From: Mastigias papua
Taxonomy: Eukaryota; Cnidaria; Scyphozoa; Rhizostomeae; Mastigiidae
Direction of reading: 5' to 3'
DNA: 64,000 nt
NCBI GenBank assembly: GCA_964019165.1
Contig: OZ025269.1
Coordinates: 12,343,808-12,407,807, forward strand
A model generated the notes under the pieces. That model saw only the letters and a list, made by a program, of their open reading frames with translations. It had not been told where the DNA came from and did not search any database. Below, in pieces: positions 23,401-35,139 of this stretch. Numbering within the stretch: the first letter of the stretch is position 1; every line of letters starts with the position of its first letter. Made by a program: the position numbers and the translations under genes.

Positions 23401-26400
23401 AGTCATAAACTATCCTATATATCGTTATTATTGTTGTTGGAAAGATGCTTAATTTTTAACTTTGGCTTGTTCTACAAGAGAGTCCAGAGTTGTCTGTCAA
23501 GATAAAAAGACCGTCTCTCAATTGTTTTTTGAGCAGGAGAAATTGTGTAATCAGAGCCATCGCCCCAAGCAACTTATTCATATGTACTATGTAAGGATAC
23601 TTTTAGCTTAGGCCCAAAAGAGTTCTTTGGTGTGGAATTTTACTGTGCCGGTGTCTATTGAAGTTTCATTCATTCAAGTTTGAAACTTACATAGTTACTT
23701 ACTTTTTACACAGGGAAAAATGTGTACTTCTATGATGGCAGTTGGGAATGCTTTCAAGGCTTCCACCTGGTGTTTTTCGTCGTCTCAATTTCGGTGATAC
23801 TAGTCTTCGTTGTTGTACCAGTTATAATGCTTGTTATCACTGTACACAATGGTGCGGGAAAGATTTGTTATTGCTTTGATATTCCAGTGCAAGCTATTGA
23901 TGTCATAGCACACGGCTTGAGGTACAGTAGTAATTGTTTTGTATATATGTACCTTTAGTTCAATTTTTGTTGTTGTTCTGCTTGTGGAAAGTTTACGGTT
24001 TAATACAAGCTAGTGATCTATTGTCACTTCTTTTAATGTGAAGTCGATTTTTGTGTCCCAATGAATAACTAACTTGATTCCTGTAGCTAGTTAGGAATTC
24101 AAATGCATTTGATTTTATTAATTCCCTTATTCAATAGAATTAGTGCATGTTTCGCTATGCGGACAAAGGCATATCGTATTTTCCGCCATTCCACACTATT
24201 GACCTTAGTAGATATCCCTAGGTATGAAGATTAAATTCACAAATCATGAGGATCTCAATTAATGCTTATGGCGTTAGATCACCGCGAATGTTCAATATAG
24301 GAATATTTCTGAGCCGGAAAAAATTAGTTGTTTGGCTTGGAGTGTTTAAGTTATCTTTCAATCTTTCATCGATCGATTTCTCTCCGATTTCATTGTATAG
24401 CAAGAATTTCAATAAGAAATGTGTTTTGAGTCACTGCAACTAGAATTTAAACACAGGAATAAAGTTTCAAAATTAAGTCTGATTTGGTATGATTTATAGT
24501 TACAAACTAATTCAAACAAGTGTGTGTCAGTAGCTTTTTTTGACGATAAAGCAGTTTGTTTTGTTTGCTAACATCTTTGACTGCTATTTTTTGAATGGAA
24601 TTGTATAGGCATATACGATCAGTGTTCATAAGTTAGTATTTCTGTTTGCAGGAGACATTCTGATGACGGACTGTGTGAGGAGTGCAAGAGAAGGAGAAGG
24701 CGCCTGTCCGTACATGCTGGTGATCAGGATATCGAGTTAGACTACTGTTCTCCTTGCTCTGAGAAACTTGATCAATCATGCAAAGGCTGTTCACAGAAAG
24801 CAAAGAATTTTTGGTTGGCTTATCTTGGAAACGAGCGCGGCTGGTGGTGGTCAGTTGATTTTACTAGGAGGGTGATTTTGGTAGCTCTATATGTTTTCAT
24901 ACAGGATTGGGAGCTGAAGCAGGTTGGCTATGTATTTTTAACTCATATTAGGCAATTTGACTTGTATAGTACCGTATAACTAGATATCTATAGTGTTTAA
25001 TGTGTAACTGTTATTCCCGATAACTGTCATTGGTTGTGTGCATAACAGAGCCATGTAGACAGCTGAACTGAATTAAGGGAAGGCAGATATACATCCAATC
25101 ATTTCCTCAATAAGCAACTTTCATGTGTCACATGACCATTACGTAATACTATTTGTGATTTGTTGATATCGACTGGAGGGCAAAAAGCGGAAGGAAAATA
25201 TTTGCATGGTGATTTCTGTGCTAAGGATTATGTAGTATAGTAGAATCAAATCTGTAGCAACTCTATTGCATTGAAATCAAGCTGTTTTCATTCAGAAAAT
25301 TAAGAACGTTAAGCAACTTTACGACGTGACAGATAGTAACTCACTTCGTTGAGGTAGCAGCAGCAGGCATTGAAGGTAGTGGAGACTCCAATTCATTGGG
25401 TGAATCAGATTATCATTTGTTCAAAGCAGACCACAGACAGTTTCAGTCCTAGCTCTGTATGGCAAATGTATTCAACATTATTATCAAGGAACTTCACATT
25501 GCTACACGTAACGCTCGTATCTTCCCAGCTACTTTCTGTCCAAGTGAGGTTAGCCGATCAGAAGTACGATTACATAATGGTCATGTGACCAGTGAAAGTT
25601 ACTTATTGCTGCTAAGTAAATATGAAGCTAAGGATTCAGGGAAGTTGAAATGAGGAGGTTGTTGAGGAGCACTTTAGATCTAGCTTTTGTGGAACTCTCC
25701 TCTTCTGAAGTTGTTGTTTGCTCTTTTCGTCTTCCAACTTGCCAAGAGCTTCTAGAGCAATTCAAGTTATTCTTGATTTCGATATTTGTTGGATGGTTTT
25801 GTATAATTTTAGTATTGGCTACGAATAGGTTCTGTTACTGCAGTTTGATTCTGTCATTCGTCGTTTATCTCAATAGTTAGTACAATATGAACCCGATATT
25901 CCAATAAAAATTCAAGAGTCTATATGGCTGCTTTTACGCCAGAACTATTGCTTTCATTTCAGAATGAATTGCGTTTTTAGATAATATTTGCCATGGGATA
26001 TTTATGAAGTGAAGTCTTGAGACATATTTCTGTCTTGTGACAGGAACAGCAATTGCAAAAATTCAAAATATTGTAATGAATTTTAGATGTTTGGAAACAC
26101 ATGATGTTTTCTTATTTTGTAACAGTAATCGTATAAGATTATTTGCTTTAATTTAGCTCATTTCATATCAAAGGACTAATTTTATACAGTAACGGATATT
26201 GTGATAAAATGCAATTCCAACACTATGGAAATTCTTCCTGCGTGTTATCAATCTTGTTCTTGGTAATACTCGTTATTATCACGTGACATTAGGTTCTAAT
26301 TTTTTATTGTTTTTCAGACATGCATCACCATTGCCTGCTCATGCATATTTGCTCTACATTGCATTGCTTGGCCGTATAATGAGGTGAATCGGTGGGCGAA

Positions 26401-26599
26401 CGAAATCGAGGCAGTATACTTATTTGCGCTTATGATGCTTGCTAATGTGCAGTCAATCGAAAGCGACAACATAAGGCATACTGTGTCCATTCTAGTTCTT
26501 TTGCTCACATATGTCTTTGGTGTTGTATTCTTTTTTGTCAAGGCGGTCAGATTTTTCAGACAGTTTATTCAGAAGAAGCGAAACACGGATTCAGCATGA
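11427..26599 (+). CDS. Copy A: multi-pass membrane protein with Pmp-like beta-helix ectodomain (1232 aa, seven exons)
   Basis: Exons 11427-13052, 14408-14665, 16991-17355, 18656-19344, 23714-23921, 24652-24922 and 26318-26599 join in frame across GT-AG introns (phases 0,0,2,1,2,0). Residues 1-28 form a signal peptide. Residues 41-58 hold four Cys. From about residue 130 to 560 come beta-helix-type repeats with F-x-x-N and G-G-[AG] units (FEHNRGTYGGGL, FSNNAMGGGAM, FEHNIGLLGGAA, SNNHAKFSGGGLF) and many N-x-S/T sites. Residues 736-832 are Cys-rich and end in LCGRCKDGLALSL. Hydrophobic segments lie near 836-856, 866-878, 924-943, 951-975, 996-1022, 1120-1135, 1140-1158, 1173-1186 and 1195-1217, about eight membrane passes. 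The loop at 1057-1095 has three CxxC pairs. A start at 11427 is supported by copy B. A poly(A) signal candidate lies at 26995. The molecular function is unknown; a surface-receptor role is inference. Confidence 0.9.
14990..15243 (-). mobile_element. LINE ORF2 tail in intron 2 of copy A
   Basis: The minus-strand reading GTINDGAEDTEHYFLLCHAY then FRRDLFSSLNAI is the E-D-x-E-H-x-x-x-x-C tail motif of a LINE ORF2. It continues in a shifted frame toward about 14990. No RT is present. It is absent from the matching intron of copy B. It abuts the target duplication of the Penelope-like dimer at 15244. Confidence 0.7.
15292..15332 (-). ncRNA. Candidate type I hammerhead ribozyme (left arm)
   Basis: Mirror image of the motif at 15440-15480, read on the minus strand, with the same core CTGACGA and GAA and the same helix I. 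Because the arms are inverted, transcripts of either strand would carry one outward-facing copy. Confidence 0.5.
15440..15480 (+). ncRNA. Candidate type I hammerhead ribozyme (right arm)
   Basis: Order on the plus strand: helix I CATACT (15440-15445), core CTGACGA (15446-15452), helix II region GTGTCGGAC (15453-15461), core GAA (15462-15464), helix III AAA-loop-TTT (15465-15473), cleavage nucleotide C (15474), helix I return AGTATG (15475-15480). Helix I pairs 6 of 6 and all invariant core bases are present. Helix II is weak (two pairs) and a competing hairpin of TCCGAC with GTCGGA exists. Hammerheads are known in Penelope-like elements, which supports the reading. Activity is untested. Confidence 0.55.
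17484..18500. other. Copy A-specific insertion in intron 3, unidentified
   Basis: Copy A and copy B introns align on both sides of this segment (GAACACTTATTAG side at left, the TCAATTATGC side at right) but not within it. Open frames inside, on both strands, show no recognised domain. Copy B has a different unaligned segment (about 45690-46350) at the same place. No clear terminal repeats were found. Confidence 0.4.
19774..19786. repeat. Left target-site duplication of the RTE-like LINE
   Basis: ATGCTGAACTATT, repeated exactly at 22930-22942 on the other side of the element. Confidence 0.9.
19787..22929 (+). mobile_element. RTE-like LINE inserted in intron 4 of copy A (3143 bp)
   Basis: The boundaries are set by a 13 bp direct repeat, ATGCTGAACTATT, at 19774-19786 and 22930-22942. 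Intron 4 of copy B at about 47626-47638 has a single related site (ATGCTAAACTATT) and reads straight across. The element starts with a GC-rich leader, carries one long ORF in the sense of the host gene, and ends AAATATAT without a long poly(A). The insertion therefore postdates the A/B duplication. Confidence 0.93.
19932..22883 (+). pseudogene. RTE-like ORF: APE endonuclease plus reverse transcriptase, one in-frame stop
   Basis: About 983 codons in one frame, interrupted only by TAG at 22230-22232. APE-type endonuclease motifs: FGTLNCQGL, IQETHLKE, ISAYAPTEE, IVGGDFNGKTG and SDHKL. A Lys/Glu-rich linker follows. Reverse transcriptase blocks: STGIDNVKAELL, LRPITLLSVLRKIL, LLLDMSKAFDS, TGTPQGD and the catalytic MEYADD. 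After the stop the frame continues with INMSKTEEY and a C-terminal block KKRLKWFGHLMRLDENTPAR and KRPRGRPKFTW, typical of RTE-like LINEs. Codon use is strongly A-rich, unlike the host exons. Apart from the nonsense codon it looks young. It probably supplied proteins for retrotransposition until recently; RTE versus a neighbouring clade is not certain. Confidence 0.9.
22930..22942. repeat. Right target-site duplication of the RTE-like LINE
   Basis: ATGCTGAACTATT, identical to 19774-19786. After it the intron sequence resumes alignment with copy B. Confidence 0.9.
25109..25607. mobile_element. Inverted-repeat element in intron 6 of copy A
   Basis: Terminal arms of 39 bp (25109-25147 and 25569-25607) pair with about five mismatches; both contain CACATGACCATTA. 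Copy B intron 6 lacks this segment, so it is an insertion after duplication. No transposase is recognisable in the 420 bp between the arms, so it is presumably non-autonomous. Confidence 0.7.
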
Positions 26600-27000
26600 A
26601 AAGAAGCGATGGCATTGATCTTAAAATCTTCCTAGACAATGCCTATATCATATGGTTTTGCATCGAAAATAAGATTGAGTTAGATCATATTTGCATTATT
26701 GGAAGCACTTTGATAAATTACATTGTAACTTGATTGTTAGCTATGTCATTCTGTCTCTGAACCTTTGTTCAAACATTTGCCTATTAGTTATTCATGCTTG
26801 ATATATATTAGATGTGGAATTAGCCACACCTGCAATATTATTCATCCCTTGCCATTCATATGATCATCGATATAATCAGCTCATATATGTTAATGTAATA
26901 TATGTATTTGTAAGAATACCTTTTAAGAGTAGAATTAGTGGTAGAGCCCTAAGTGTTTTCTTTGGGAGTAACATATCGAATAGGGCTTTCTTGGAATAAA

Positions 27001-29079
27001 TCTGGTTGCTGCCATATTCGAAGCGCAATGTGCTTAAATAGGAGAGCCTTCACGTATAGTTTTATGATCTTGATATATCACAGGTTAAGCGGTACATTGT
27101 AGATTATAGCAACTGCACGTCGCTTGCTTCAGAATTCGCACAAGTCTTTTTGCAGTTCAGCAGGGAATCAATAGGTGTTAAAAGTTATTATGGTTACAGT
27201 GTGTAATGAATGGATGGGGTTTTCCATTTGGAAACCATAGTCATAATTCCGCGACATATTTGGGTTGTAGTAGTTTAGGAGCCTTCGCACTGAGCCATAT
27301 GTACACTTGTCAGATGACGTATATGTTCCATATTAGGCATCATATCACTAGCCTATGCTATATGAAAACGAAATTAATTTGTGATTTGCATGTAGAGAGC
27401 TCATTTTACCTGGTTGCATATTGTTAGAATTTTATGTCTAGAAGATCAATTCCTATTGAATTTGCTATGTAACACCTAATTTCTGGTTTACGCCCTCCTC
27501 TCAATTGTGCCCCCATATCCAATAAGCCCGTTTTTAAAAGCAAATGATTATTAAAACCACACCCTCTCTTCATAAAGCCCTCGAAAAATGTGTGTAATAC
27601 GAAAAACCAGCTGTTTTGATAGAAAGCATAGACTTTGTGCTATTGATCCCGTTCGTTGGCATTCAACAACGGAAATCGATATCAAACTCAAACTTCTACA
27701 TATTTATGCATAGACACGTTGAACAGCATAAGATGAAGCTCTCAGCAGAAATAACAATGGCAAAACAGAATGGCTTGGGGCCCTTAAAAGGTTTTTTTTT
27801 GGGAGCCTTTTGAAGTGTATTATTTTTCCGAAATCTAGATAAGACGAATATGAATTTTTATCTATAAGGGATAAAAGAAGTAATAAGTGGCTGCCCGTGA
27901 ACTCGCGAGTATCGTCTTAATTAATGCATTTTTCATTCCTTTGGGGCGTCAAAGGCATCGGGGCCTTTTTGAGTTGCTCTGACTTCAAACTATGTCGGAT
28001 ATGTCAGTGAGAAATAATCCAAAAATTGGTTTTGACTGTGCGTACTAACACCTAGCCTGCATGCAAACTCGACTGGTTGCCATTATAGATTAGGCGGAAA
28101 ATGAGGTAGGGGTATACTAGAGCCAAATTTTGTTAGATAGTGTTTATCTGATGCAGAATTTTATGCTGAATAAGAAAATCTTTGGTAAACGTGCGGCACC
28201 CGCTGCATTTACCAAATATGGCTACTTTTGAACCGGGATTACAGTTATCAATTTTTCACGAAATTTTTTTTCAACTTTTTTCAAATGTTAAAAATTATGA
28301 TGATAGCATTCTGAATGCTGATTTCTTTAATTCTAGAACAATGTTCTTAAAACTTTCTTAGCAAGAATTTTCAAGTTGCGTAAGATATCAGAGCTCACAG
28401 AAAAACAGGCACCAATACTTGTTCTCAACAGATAAAATTCAATATTCGTTTATAAGCAGGACCTCCACACATTTGCTGCGTAGTTGGATCGATGGCAGTG
28501 GAACTACAAGTAATGTCGACATTGAGGGAACATACACAAGTCTGGAATCAGAGACGACACTTCATTGGCTCGTTTAAGGGGAATGTGGCTCACAGATTCC
28601 CAACGAAAGGGCGTGACTTGCTTGATGAAAAGGCGCGAAGAAAGTAAACTGAACCTAAAACATGGGTAGCAATGAAAGAGTGAGTTAAATGAACTTATCC
28701 ATAATTGCGTGACTAATGTACAAACAGCCAAAAAGTTTGTCTAACAGAATCGACTTTTTCAGAGTGGGTGCTGCACCCTTAGCTTCTAATAGATGTGCCA
28801 TTGTCTGGAATCCTAGCTTTCTTTTCATAAGCAGTTTTAATGATTTCTCAGCGAAGTGCAAGTACATCTTTCTTTCCCCCTAAAAATATCGTAGGCATGT
28901 TCTTCCAATTTTGAAAGTAGGTCTTCATCTATTCTCCAATGAGCTCCTAATTGCAACAAAACACGAACCAGCCTTTAGTTCTTTTCAATTATTTGCCAAA
29001 AGTGACTCCTTGATTTTCTGAGAAAAGATGAGATATACTCAATTCATGTGACTGAGTGGAAACCAAGAACCCTCAATTC
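27001..29079. other. 3' flank of copy A and unannotated spacer
   Basis: Up to about 27470 the sequence still aligns with the 3' flank of copy B (51540-51950), for example around TTTTCCAT and GCGACATATTTGGGTTGTAG. From 27480 to 27600 a pyrimidine-rich stretch with GCCC blocks resembles segments at about 45770-45850 and 52990-53100, probably remnants of one dispersed element. From 27600 to 29079 no gene is supported. Confidence 0.5.
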
Positions 29080-30075
29080 CAGTTGTTAGCGGTTCGAGTT
29101 AATGGCGACAAGAATTCTGTCTACGTTGATGTCTACAGTGAAGCATGCACCGGGATATGAAGCTGTATCAGCACATATTTGGTCTGATAGCCATACAACA
29201 CTATGTTGGATTGCAAACAAGCACAAGTGGAAGCAATTGGTTTCGACTAGAGTAAATGAAATCCTTCGCAAAACGAGAGGGATGCGATGGAGACTGTCCA
29301 ACAGAGGCAAACCCTGAAGATTTGGGATCATGAGGCATGTCTGTTGTAAAGTTACAACAAAGTTCACTGTGGAGACGAGGACCACATTGGATAAGAGAAG
29401 ATAAAGACAGTTTGCCAAAGAATATTGTTAGAAGGATAGAGGAAAGCGAAATGGATGAAAGAAAATCGGTTGCTGTAACGACAGTCAATGTCAATAATGA
29501 AGGATAGGAAAATGGAATAAAACAGCTCATAGAGGTAAACAAATGAAGTTTGTAAAAGAAAATTTATAGAATAACATCATGGGTATTAGGATTCATCAGA
29601 AATTACTGAAACAAAGAGAAAATTTCAATGGTGTTCAGGTAAAGGAAATTCAAGAATCAAGGTAATTGTAGATCAAATGGGCACAATCAGAGCTGAAGGA
29701 AAACATTAGGTTCAAAGACATTGCTAAGTCATTAGGTTTTAAAGAATTAGATGGAATTATGCGTTGTTGTGGAAAGTTGAATCAAGCTAACTTAAGAGAA
29801 GAGACAAAATTTCCTATCTTCTTGCCCAATCATAACCCTGTCATACACTTATTCATCAGATCATGCCATGCTAAAGTATTTCATAAAGGTAAGAACCAAA
29901 TACTTGCAAAGCTAGGACAGAAACGTTGGGTAGTCAAATGTAGACAAGAAGTAAAGAAAGTGATTCGCGGTTGCACAAATTGCCTATAGTTAAAGAGCGA
30001 ACCAATTTCTGTTCCAAGAATAGTAATTCTTCATTCAGAAAGAGTAACAAAAGCAAGACCATTCGACTACGCGCT
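29080..30075 (+). mobile_element. BEL/Pao LTR retrotransposon pol fragment
   Basis: The plus strand reads RFELMATRILSTLM, HIWSDSHTTLCWI, STRVNEIL, then in a shifted frame EANPEDLGS and SSLWRRGPHWI. This is the region after the RT typical of Pao/BEL (pfam Peptidase_A17/RNase H-like neighbourhood). Further on, LKENIRFKDIAKS, MRCCGKLNQANL, FPIFLPNHNPVIHLFI, CHAKVFHKGKNQIL and CRQEVKKVIRGCTNC form the integrase zinc-binding H2C2 domain. Frameshifts and stops mark it as dead. The RT itself, most of the integrase core and both LTRs are missing. A LINE lies immediately downstream on the other strand. Confidence 0.85.
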
Positions 30076-30474
30076 GTATCCGAATGTAAATGTGTTGACG
30101 AGTATATAAAGTATACATGTTGGTTAGCGTAGAATAGAAAAAGAAAGTATCTGTGTAACATAGCTAAACTAGCAAGTAACTGTCGCATGTTGGGGATAAA
30201 GGTGAGTCTGGATAATTGGTGAATAGTGCCACGGGCAAATTGCTGGGACATTGAACTGTGGAAAGTATGACATGATTTGCAATGGCTGAACACTAGCATG
30301 CTGTACGTTGGATAGAGAGTCAAACCTGTCATCATTCAACTTAACTGGTAGTTTAAGAATTCGTGATGGTCTTTGTTATGAAGTTGTTGCGGGGGGCATT
30401 TGATAGTTTTAATGATACTGGAACTGATGGACTAAATGCTGGAGGCAAAGGAGACAATCCCGACTTCATTCATT

Positions 30475-31640
30475 TCATTTATCTTTGTTACGCACAAAAA
30501 CCCTATCAGCTAATAAGTACATATACAAAGAAAAGTAAACGGAGAATGCTCGTCTACAAAAAATAATCATTGCTGGTCTTCGTAGGTATCGTGCTTCTGG
30601 AATGGATGCTAAATATGCAGGAATTCCTTTATTTCTTTTTGAACGGGTAATCGTGGAACTCATTCTTATTTGTAGTGGGATTTCATTCCACATCTGTGCA
30701 CCAAAATACAGAGAAACTCCTTCTGGAGAATTCTAGGTTATGTGCTGCGGTGTTTACGTCAGCAAAAATTTCTTTTTGAATAAGTAGATATTTGGAATTT
30801 ATTACTTCTATTAGCGTGCATGCTCTGTTTTGTAAAAGCTGAAGATGATCGAGCTTTTTGTTTGATAAATTGCCCCATAGTTCATTACTGTATCTCAAAT
30901 GACTCTCAAGCAGTGCCTTAAACAGCTGGTCCAATTAAGATTGCGTGAGTATGTTATTTGGTTTTATTTTACCTTTAAGGTTTTTATATTGCTCATTCCA
31001 TGTCAGGTTTTCATCGACCGTAATTCCAAGGTACTTAACCTTGTGAGTTTGTTTGATTGGCTCTCCATTTACATATACCTCTAGTGGATCAAGAATACGG
31101 TTTGTCGTTTATGACCAATAATCATATATTCTGTTTTTTAGTGTTGAAACTAAGCTTATTCTGATGTACCATTCTGCAATATTATCAATCTCAGCTTTAA
31201 GATCATTACAGAGATCGTCGATATCTTTGGCAGAACAGGTGATACTGGTGGCATCCGCATGCATGTTTGAGGTTCATTTTTTGAGGCACTGCTCAAAATC
31301 ATTCTCCTACGGGATGAAGAGAAGCGGCCCCAAACACGAACTTTGGAGGATACAACAGTGAACGGTTTCTGAACCAGATTTATGGCCATTTATTTAACAG
31401 TACTGTTTTCTGCTGGTTAGATACGACGTGAACCACCTAAGAGATGCCCCTACCACTCCGTAATTAGTTAGTTTTCATAGAAGAATCCTATAGTCCATAG
31501 TATCAAACCCCTTTTAAGATCGAGCAATACGGGTATATTAATTCTTTACTTGTCAATATTAGAAAACCACGAATCTATTATGTTTAATAGTGAGATAAGG
31601 GTACTGTGCATCTTTAAAATGCATGTTGACATTTTGCGAA
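30475..31640 (-). mobile_element. CR1/L2-like LINE, RT and C-terminal part, degenerate
   Basis: From high to low coordinate on the minus strand: LISLLNIIDSWFSNIDK, IPVLLDLKRGFDTMD (the D of RT motif A), SSCLGPLLFIP, FEQCLKKMNLKHACG, LDHLQLLQNRACTLIE, LLESHLRYSNELWGNLS and MWNEIPLQIRM. The order is that of a LINE ORF2 from RT to C-terminus, broken by several frameshifts. The YADD site is not intact. The 5' part with the endonuclease is missing. Confidence 0.85.
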
Positions 31641-31749
31641 CTTCTTTTGCTCTTTCATGTGGCAGCGAATCTTCCACAACATTCTGTGGCAAACTGGCAT
31701 GTTCTTCTTCATACTCTTCACCAACCATTGTATTCAACGGATAACTTCT

Positions 31750-34410
31750 TGATTATCTCCTGTTGACCTGTTATCTGATTTGACTGTCTATTAGGGTTGA
31801 AAAACAGGCAAAAACATACGATGTTCTTCCGAATCAGTGTCATCGATGCAATGATCCATCACTTCTGGCTCCTTTCGCTTGGGTGTGCATGCATTACGTT
31901 TGTGGTTTGGCAATTCTTCCTCAGCGACTGCATCAATCAGCATGCTGTAAGGCAAGAGCAGATTCCGATGTAGAGTACGTTCTCGTCCTGTTCGAATATC
32001 TGGTTTCACAACATACACCGGACTGTCTTCTTTCCGGTTAACAGCTATATGTACTATGCCTTCCCAATAGGAACGAAGCTTGTGCGATGCTTGCCTTGGT
32101 GTTAAATTTCTAGCAAGTACACAGTCACCAGTCTCAAGGGACTGTGATGCATCTGTTTTTCATACTGCTTCTTCAATATTCCAAACATATGGAGTATGGT
32201 TTTATTAAACCGCTCTGTTTGGCCATTGTCTAGTGGATGGTAGGGCATAGTATGCAGCCATTTAATGCCCATTAATTTCTCCAGTTGATGGAATAGCCTG
32301 CTCTTAAACTCTTTTCCTTTATCGTATAATGTTTTATCTGGAAATACGAAACATATTAAGAAATCATTGAAGAGCTTATTAGCTGTGGTCTTTGCTTTCT
32401 TACGTCTTGCTGAATAGGCTTGACCAAAACAGGGGGGGGGGGGTGTCAACAATGTTTAGAATATACTCATAGCGACAAACACTGTACTCAAGATGCAAGA
32501 AATCACTTGAAAATTACTCAAGTGGCATAGTTGATGTGATATTCTGAAGTGGTGCTCTCGCATATATGTTTGGGGCTCTAGCTTTCAGATAAGGGCATAC
32601 TTTGGTGACATATTCAAAAATCTGTGTATGCATGTGCGGCCAATAAAACCTTTCCCTTATTAGGTCAAAGACTCTGCCTGCTCCCACATGTCCCATGCTA
32701 TTGTGCAATTATTTCAAGACTAACGGATGATACTCTACTGGTAATACAAGCTGGTAAAAATCTACTGGATGATGCTGCAATATTCCAGATTTCGTGAGAT
32801 ACAACCGGTCCCATTCACAACGCCAGATCCTAACATCTGGAGCTTCAAGTCTAATTCCGTTAACTGGTGGTTTGTGAGTATTTTCCTTGAATTTGAGCAC
32901 ACTTGATATAGCTGGATCACGCAACTGTGCATCAAATATGGCACTATTGCTGAAAGAAGTGAATTTGTCTCAGCTTACAGTATGGCACTTTGGATTGTTG
33001 CTTGCATTTATATCAGCAACCCAGGTGGAATTTCACCACCTCTCGGCTTTTATACCATTAATGAGTGCATCGATTGTGTCAGTTCAGGTTTCTTTTGAGC
33101 AGAGTTCTTGGTAATGCAGAGGTAATCTGGAAAGTGCATCTGCATCACCATTACTTGTACATGGTCTATATATAATCTCAAAGTTGGAGTCTGCTAGTTC
33201 AGCTACCCATCTATACCCAGTCGCATTGAGCTTTGCAATACTTAGAATATAGGGGAGTGGGTTATTGTCAGTAAAGACAACAAAATTTAGAGCATAGTAA
33301 AGGTAATCCCAGAATGGTGACAGATATACCACTTCAATGAGAGGAATTCAAGTCTATCTGCGTGCATGTGATGGCGTTGTTTAGCTAGCGTTAAGGGTCG
33401 CAATCCATATCCAATTACTCTCAACACACCTTTCTAGTCTTCTTGGTATAACACTGCACCAAGTCCATCTTTACTTGTATCCGTGTGTAAGGCAAACGAA
33501 CATGTAAAGTCCGGATATGCTAGGATTGATAGTAAAGTCAGGGCTTGGATTAGAAATTCAAGAGAAGTTTGATGTGTGTTCTTCCATTGGATATGTATGT
33601 TAGATGGTAGTTGACCTCTATTGGTATTACGTTCAGATTGCTTTTTTGATGAAAAGACGATTTCTCAGTAACATATGTACGCAACAGGTCTGTCAATGGT
33701 TTAGCAGCCTTGGCAAATCCAGGTACATACTTTCGATAGTAGCTTAGAAGTCCCAGGAGCTTACGAACTGCATCAATGGTGCTGAGCAGTTTGTGCTTAA
33801 GTGATGTTAGTGAGTCAATATTACCGAGGCTCGGTTTGTAGCCATTTTCAGAGACACTTTGTTCAATGTTGCAAACTTCTCGCTGGAAAATTTGTCATGT
33901 ACCAGCTTTCCGTTTTGCACCACGAGTACCAAGACGATTCAGGACGAGTTGTAGATGGTGCACTGGTTCTTCAAAGCTTTTACTAAAAACAATAATATCG
34001 TCTAAGTAAAGCACCTATATCTCATTGTGGAGTCCATTCGAGCAGTCCTCCATAAAGCACTGGAATACAGATGTGGCATTCGTTTAGCTAAAAGGGATCC
34101 TCTCCCACTCATGCAGGCCCCAGGGTGTTATAAACACAGTTTTGTGATGACTTTCTTTCTCCACATAACCTTGGTGATATGCTTTATTTATATCAAGTAA
34201 CGTGAACCAGGAATTCCCTCATAAATATTCGACTGTCTGTCGAAATCTAGGCAATGGGCATCTATCTGGTATTGTTTTCTGGTTTAGCTGATGGTAGACT
34301 AGTCTATGCAAAGTACAAGGGACAGCATATCCAGTGGGAGGGACAGCATCATCCTCTTTAACACCCCTATCTTCTGTGCGAACTCTCATTTCCCCTCTTT
34401 TCAATTTTAG
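31750..34410 (-). mobile_element. Ty3/gypsy LTR retrotransposon pol remnant (RT to integrase)
   Basis: From high to low coordinate on the minus strand: an RT with QKTIPDRCPLPR, a YLDD catalytic site near 34005 (VLYLDDIIVFSKS) and LLSYYRKYVPGFAK; an RNase H region (FVVFTDNNPLPYIL, YRWVAELADSNFEIIYRP); an integrase zinc-binding domain (GHVGAGRVFDLIRERFYWP); an integrase core (DKGKEFKSRLFHQL, HTMPYHPLDNGQTERFN); and a C-terminal piece (VYVVKPDIRTGRERTLHRN). The domain order is that of Ty3/gypsy. Many stops and frameshifts and absent LTRs indicate an old copy. Confidence 0.9.
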
Positions 34411-34528
34411 GTGTTATTCATTGTAGTCCTGTTGTATTGTGTAGAGTACGGTTTTGTTTTAACATGATTATATATTGTTCCTTTGTATTATGGTTATAAA
34501 TGCGCAAAATGTGGCTGGCATGATATTA

Positions 34529-34551
34529 CTGATGAAGGCTTGTGCCGAAAC
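34529..34551 (+). ncRNA. Hammerhead-like core, second family (weak)
   Basis: CTGATGA (34529-34535), a short hairpin GGC-TTGT-GCC, then GAAAC (34547-34551) followed by GT, giving a self-complementary ACGT helix III like the minimal hammerheads of Penelope-like elements. Flanking helix I pairs only about five of six. It sits between the gypsy remnant and an (AT)n tract, in sequence that looks like a retroelement 3' UTR. Coding homology to support the parent element was not found. Confidence 0.35.
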
Positions 34552-34627
34552 GTTTGAAATGGAGTAATTTTATTTCTTGAATTCTATCTATACTTATAAA
34601 TTACTTGGTTGGTTGTAGCTTTTTGAC

Positions 34628-35095
<468 letters not shown>

Positions 35096-35139
35096 TTTAA
35101 CTCTCCTGATTTTAACACCTTTAAGGTTACTACTTACAC

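Noticed and set aside
11427..26599. Bacterial (chlamydial) contamination suggested by Pmp-like repeats
   Set aside because: The gene has six GT-AG introns, animal-type retroelements in its introns and a paralogue with the same structure.
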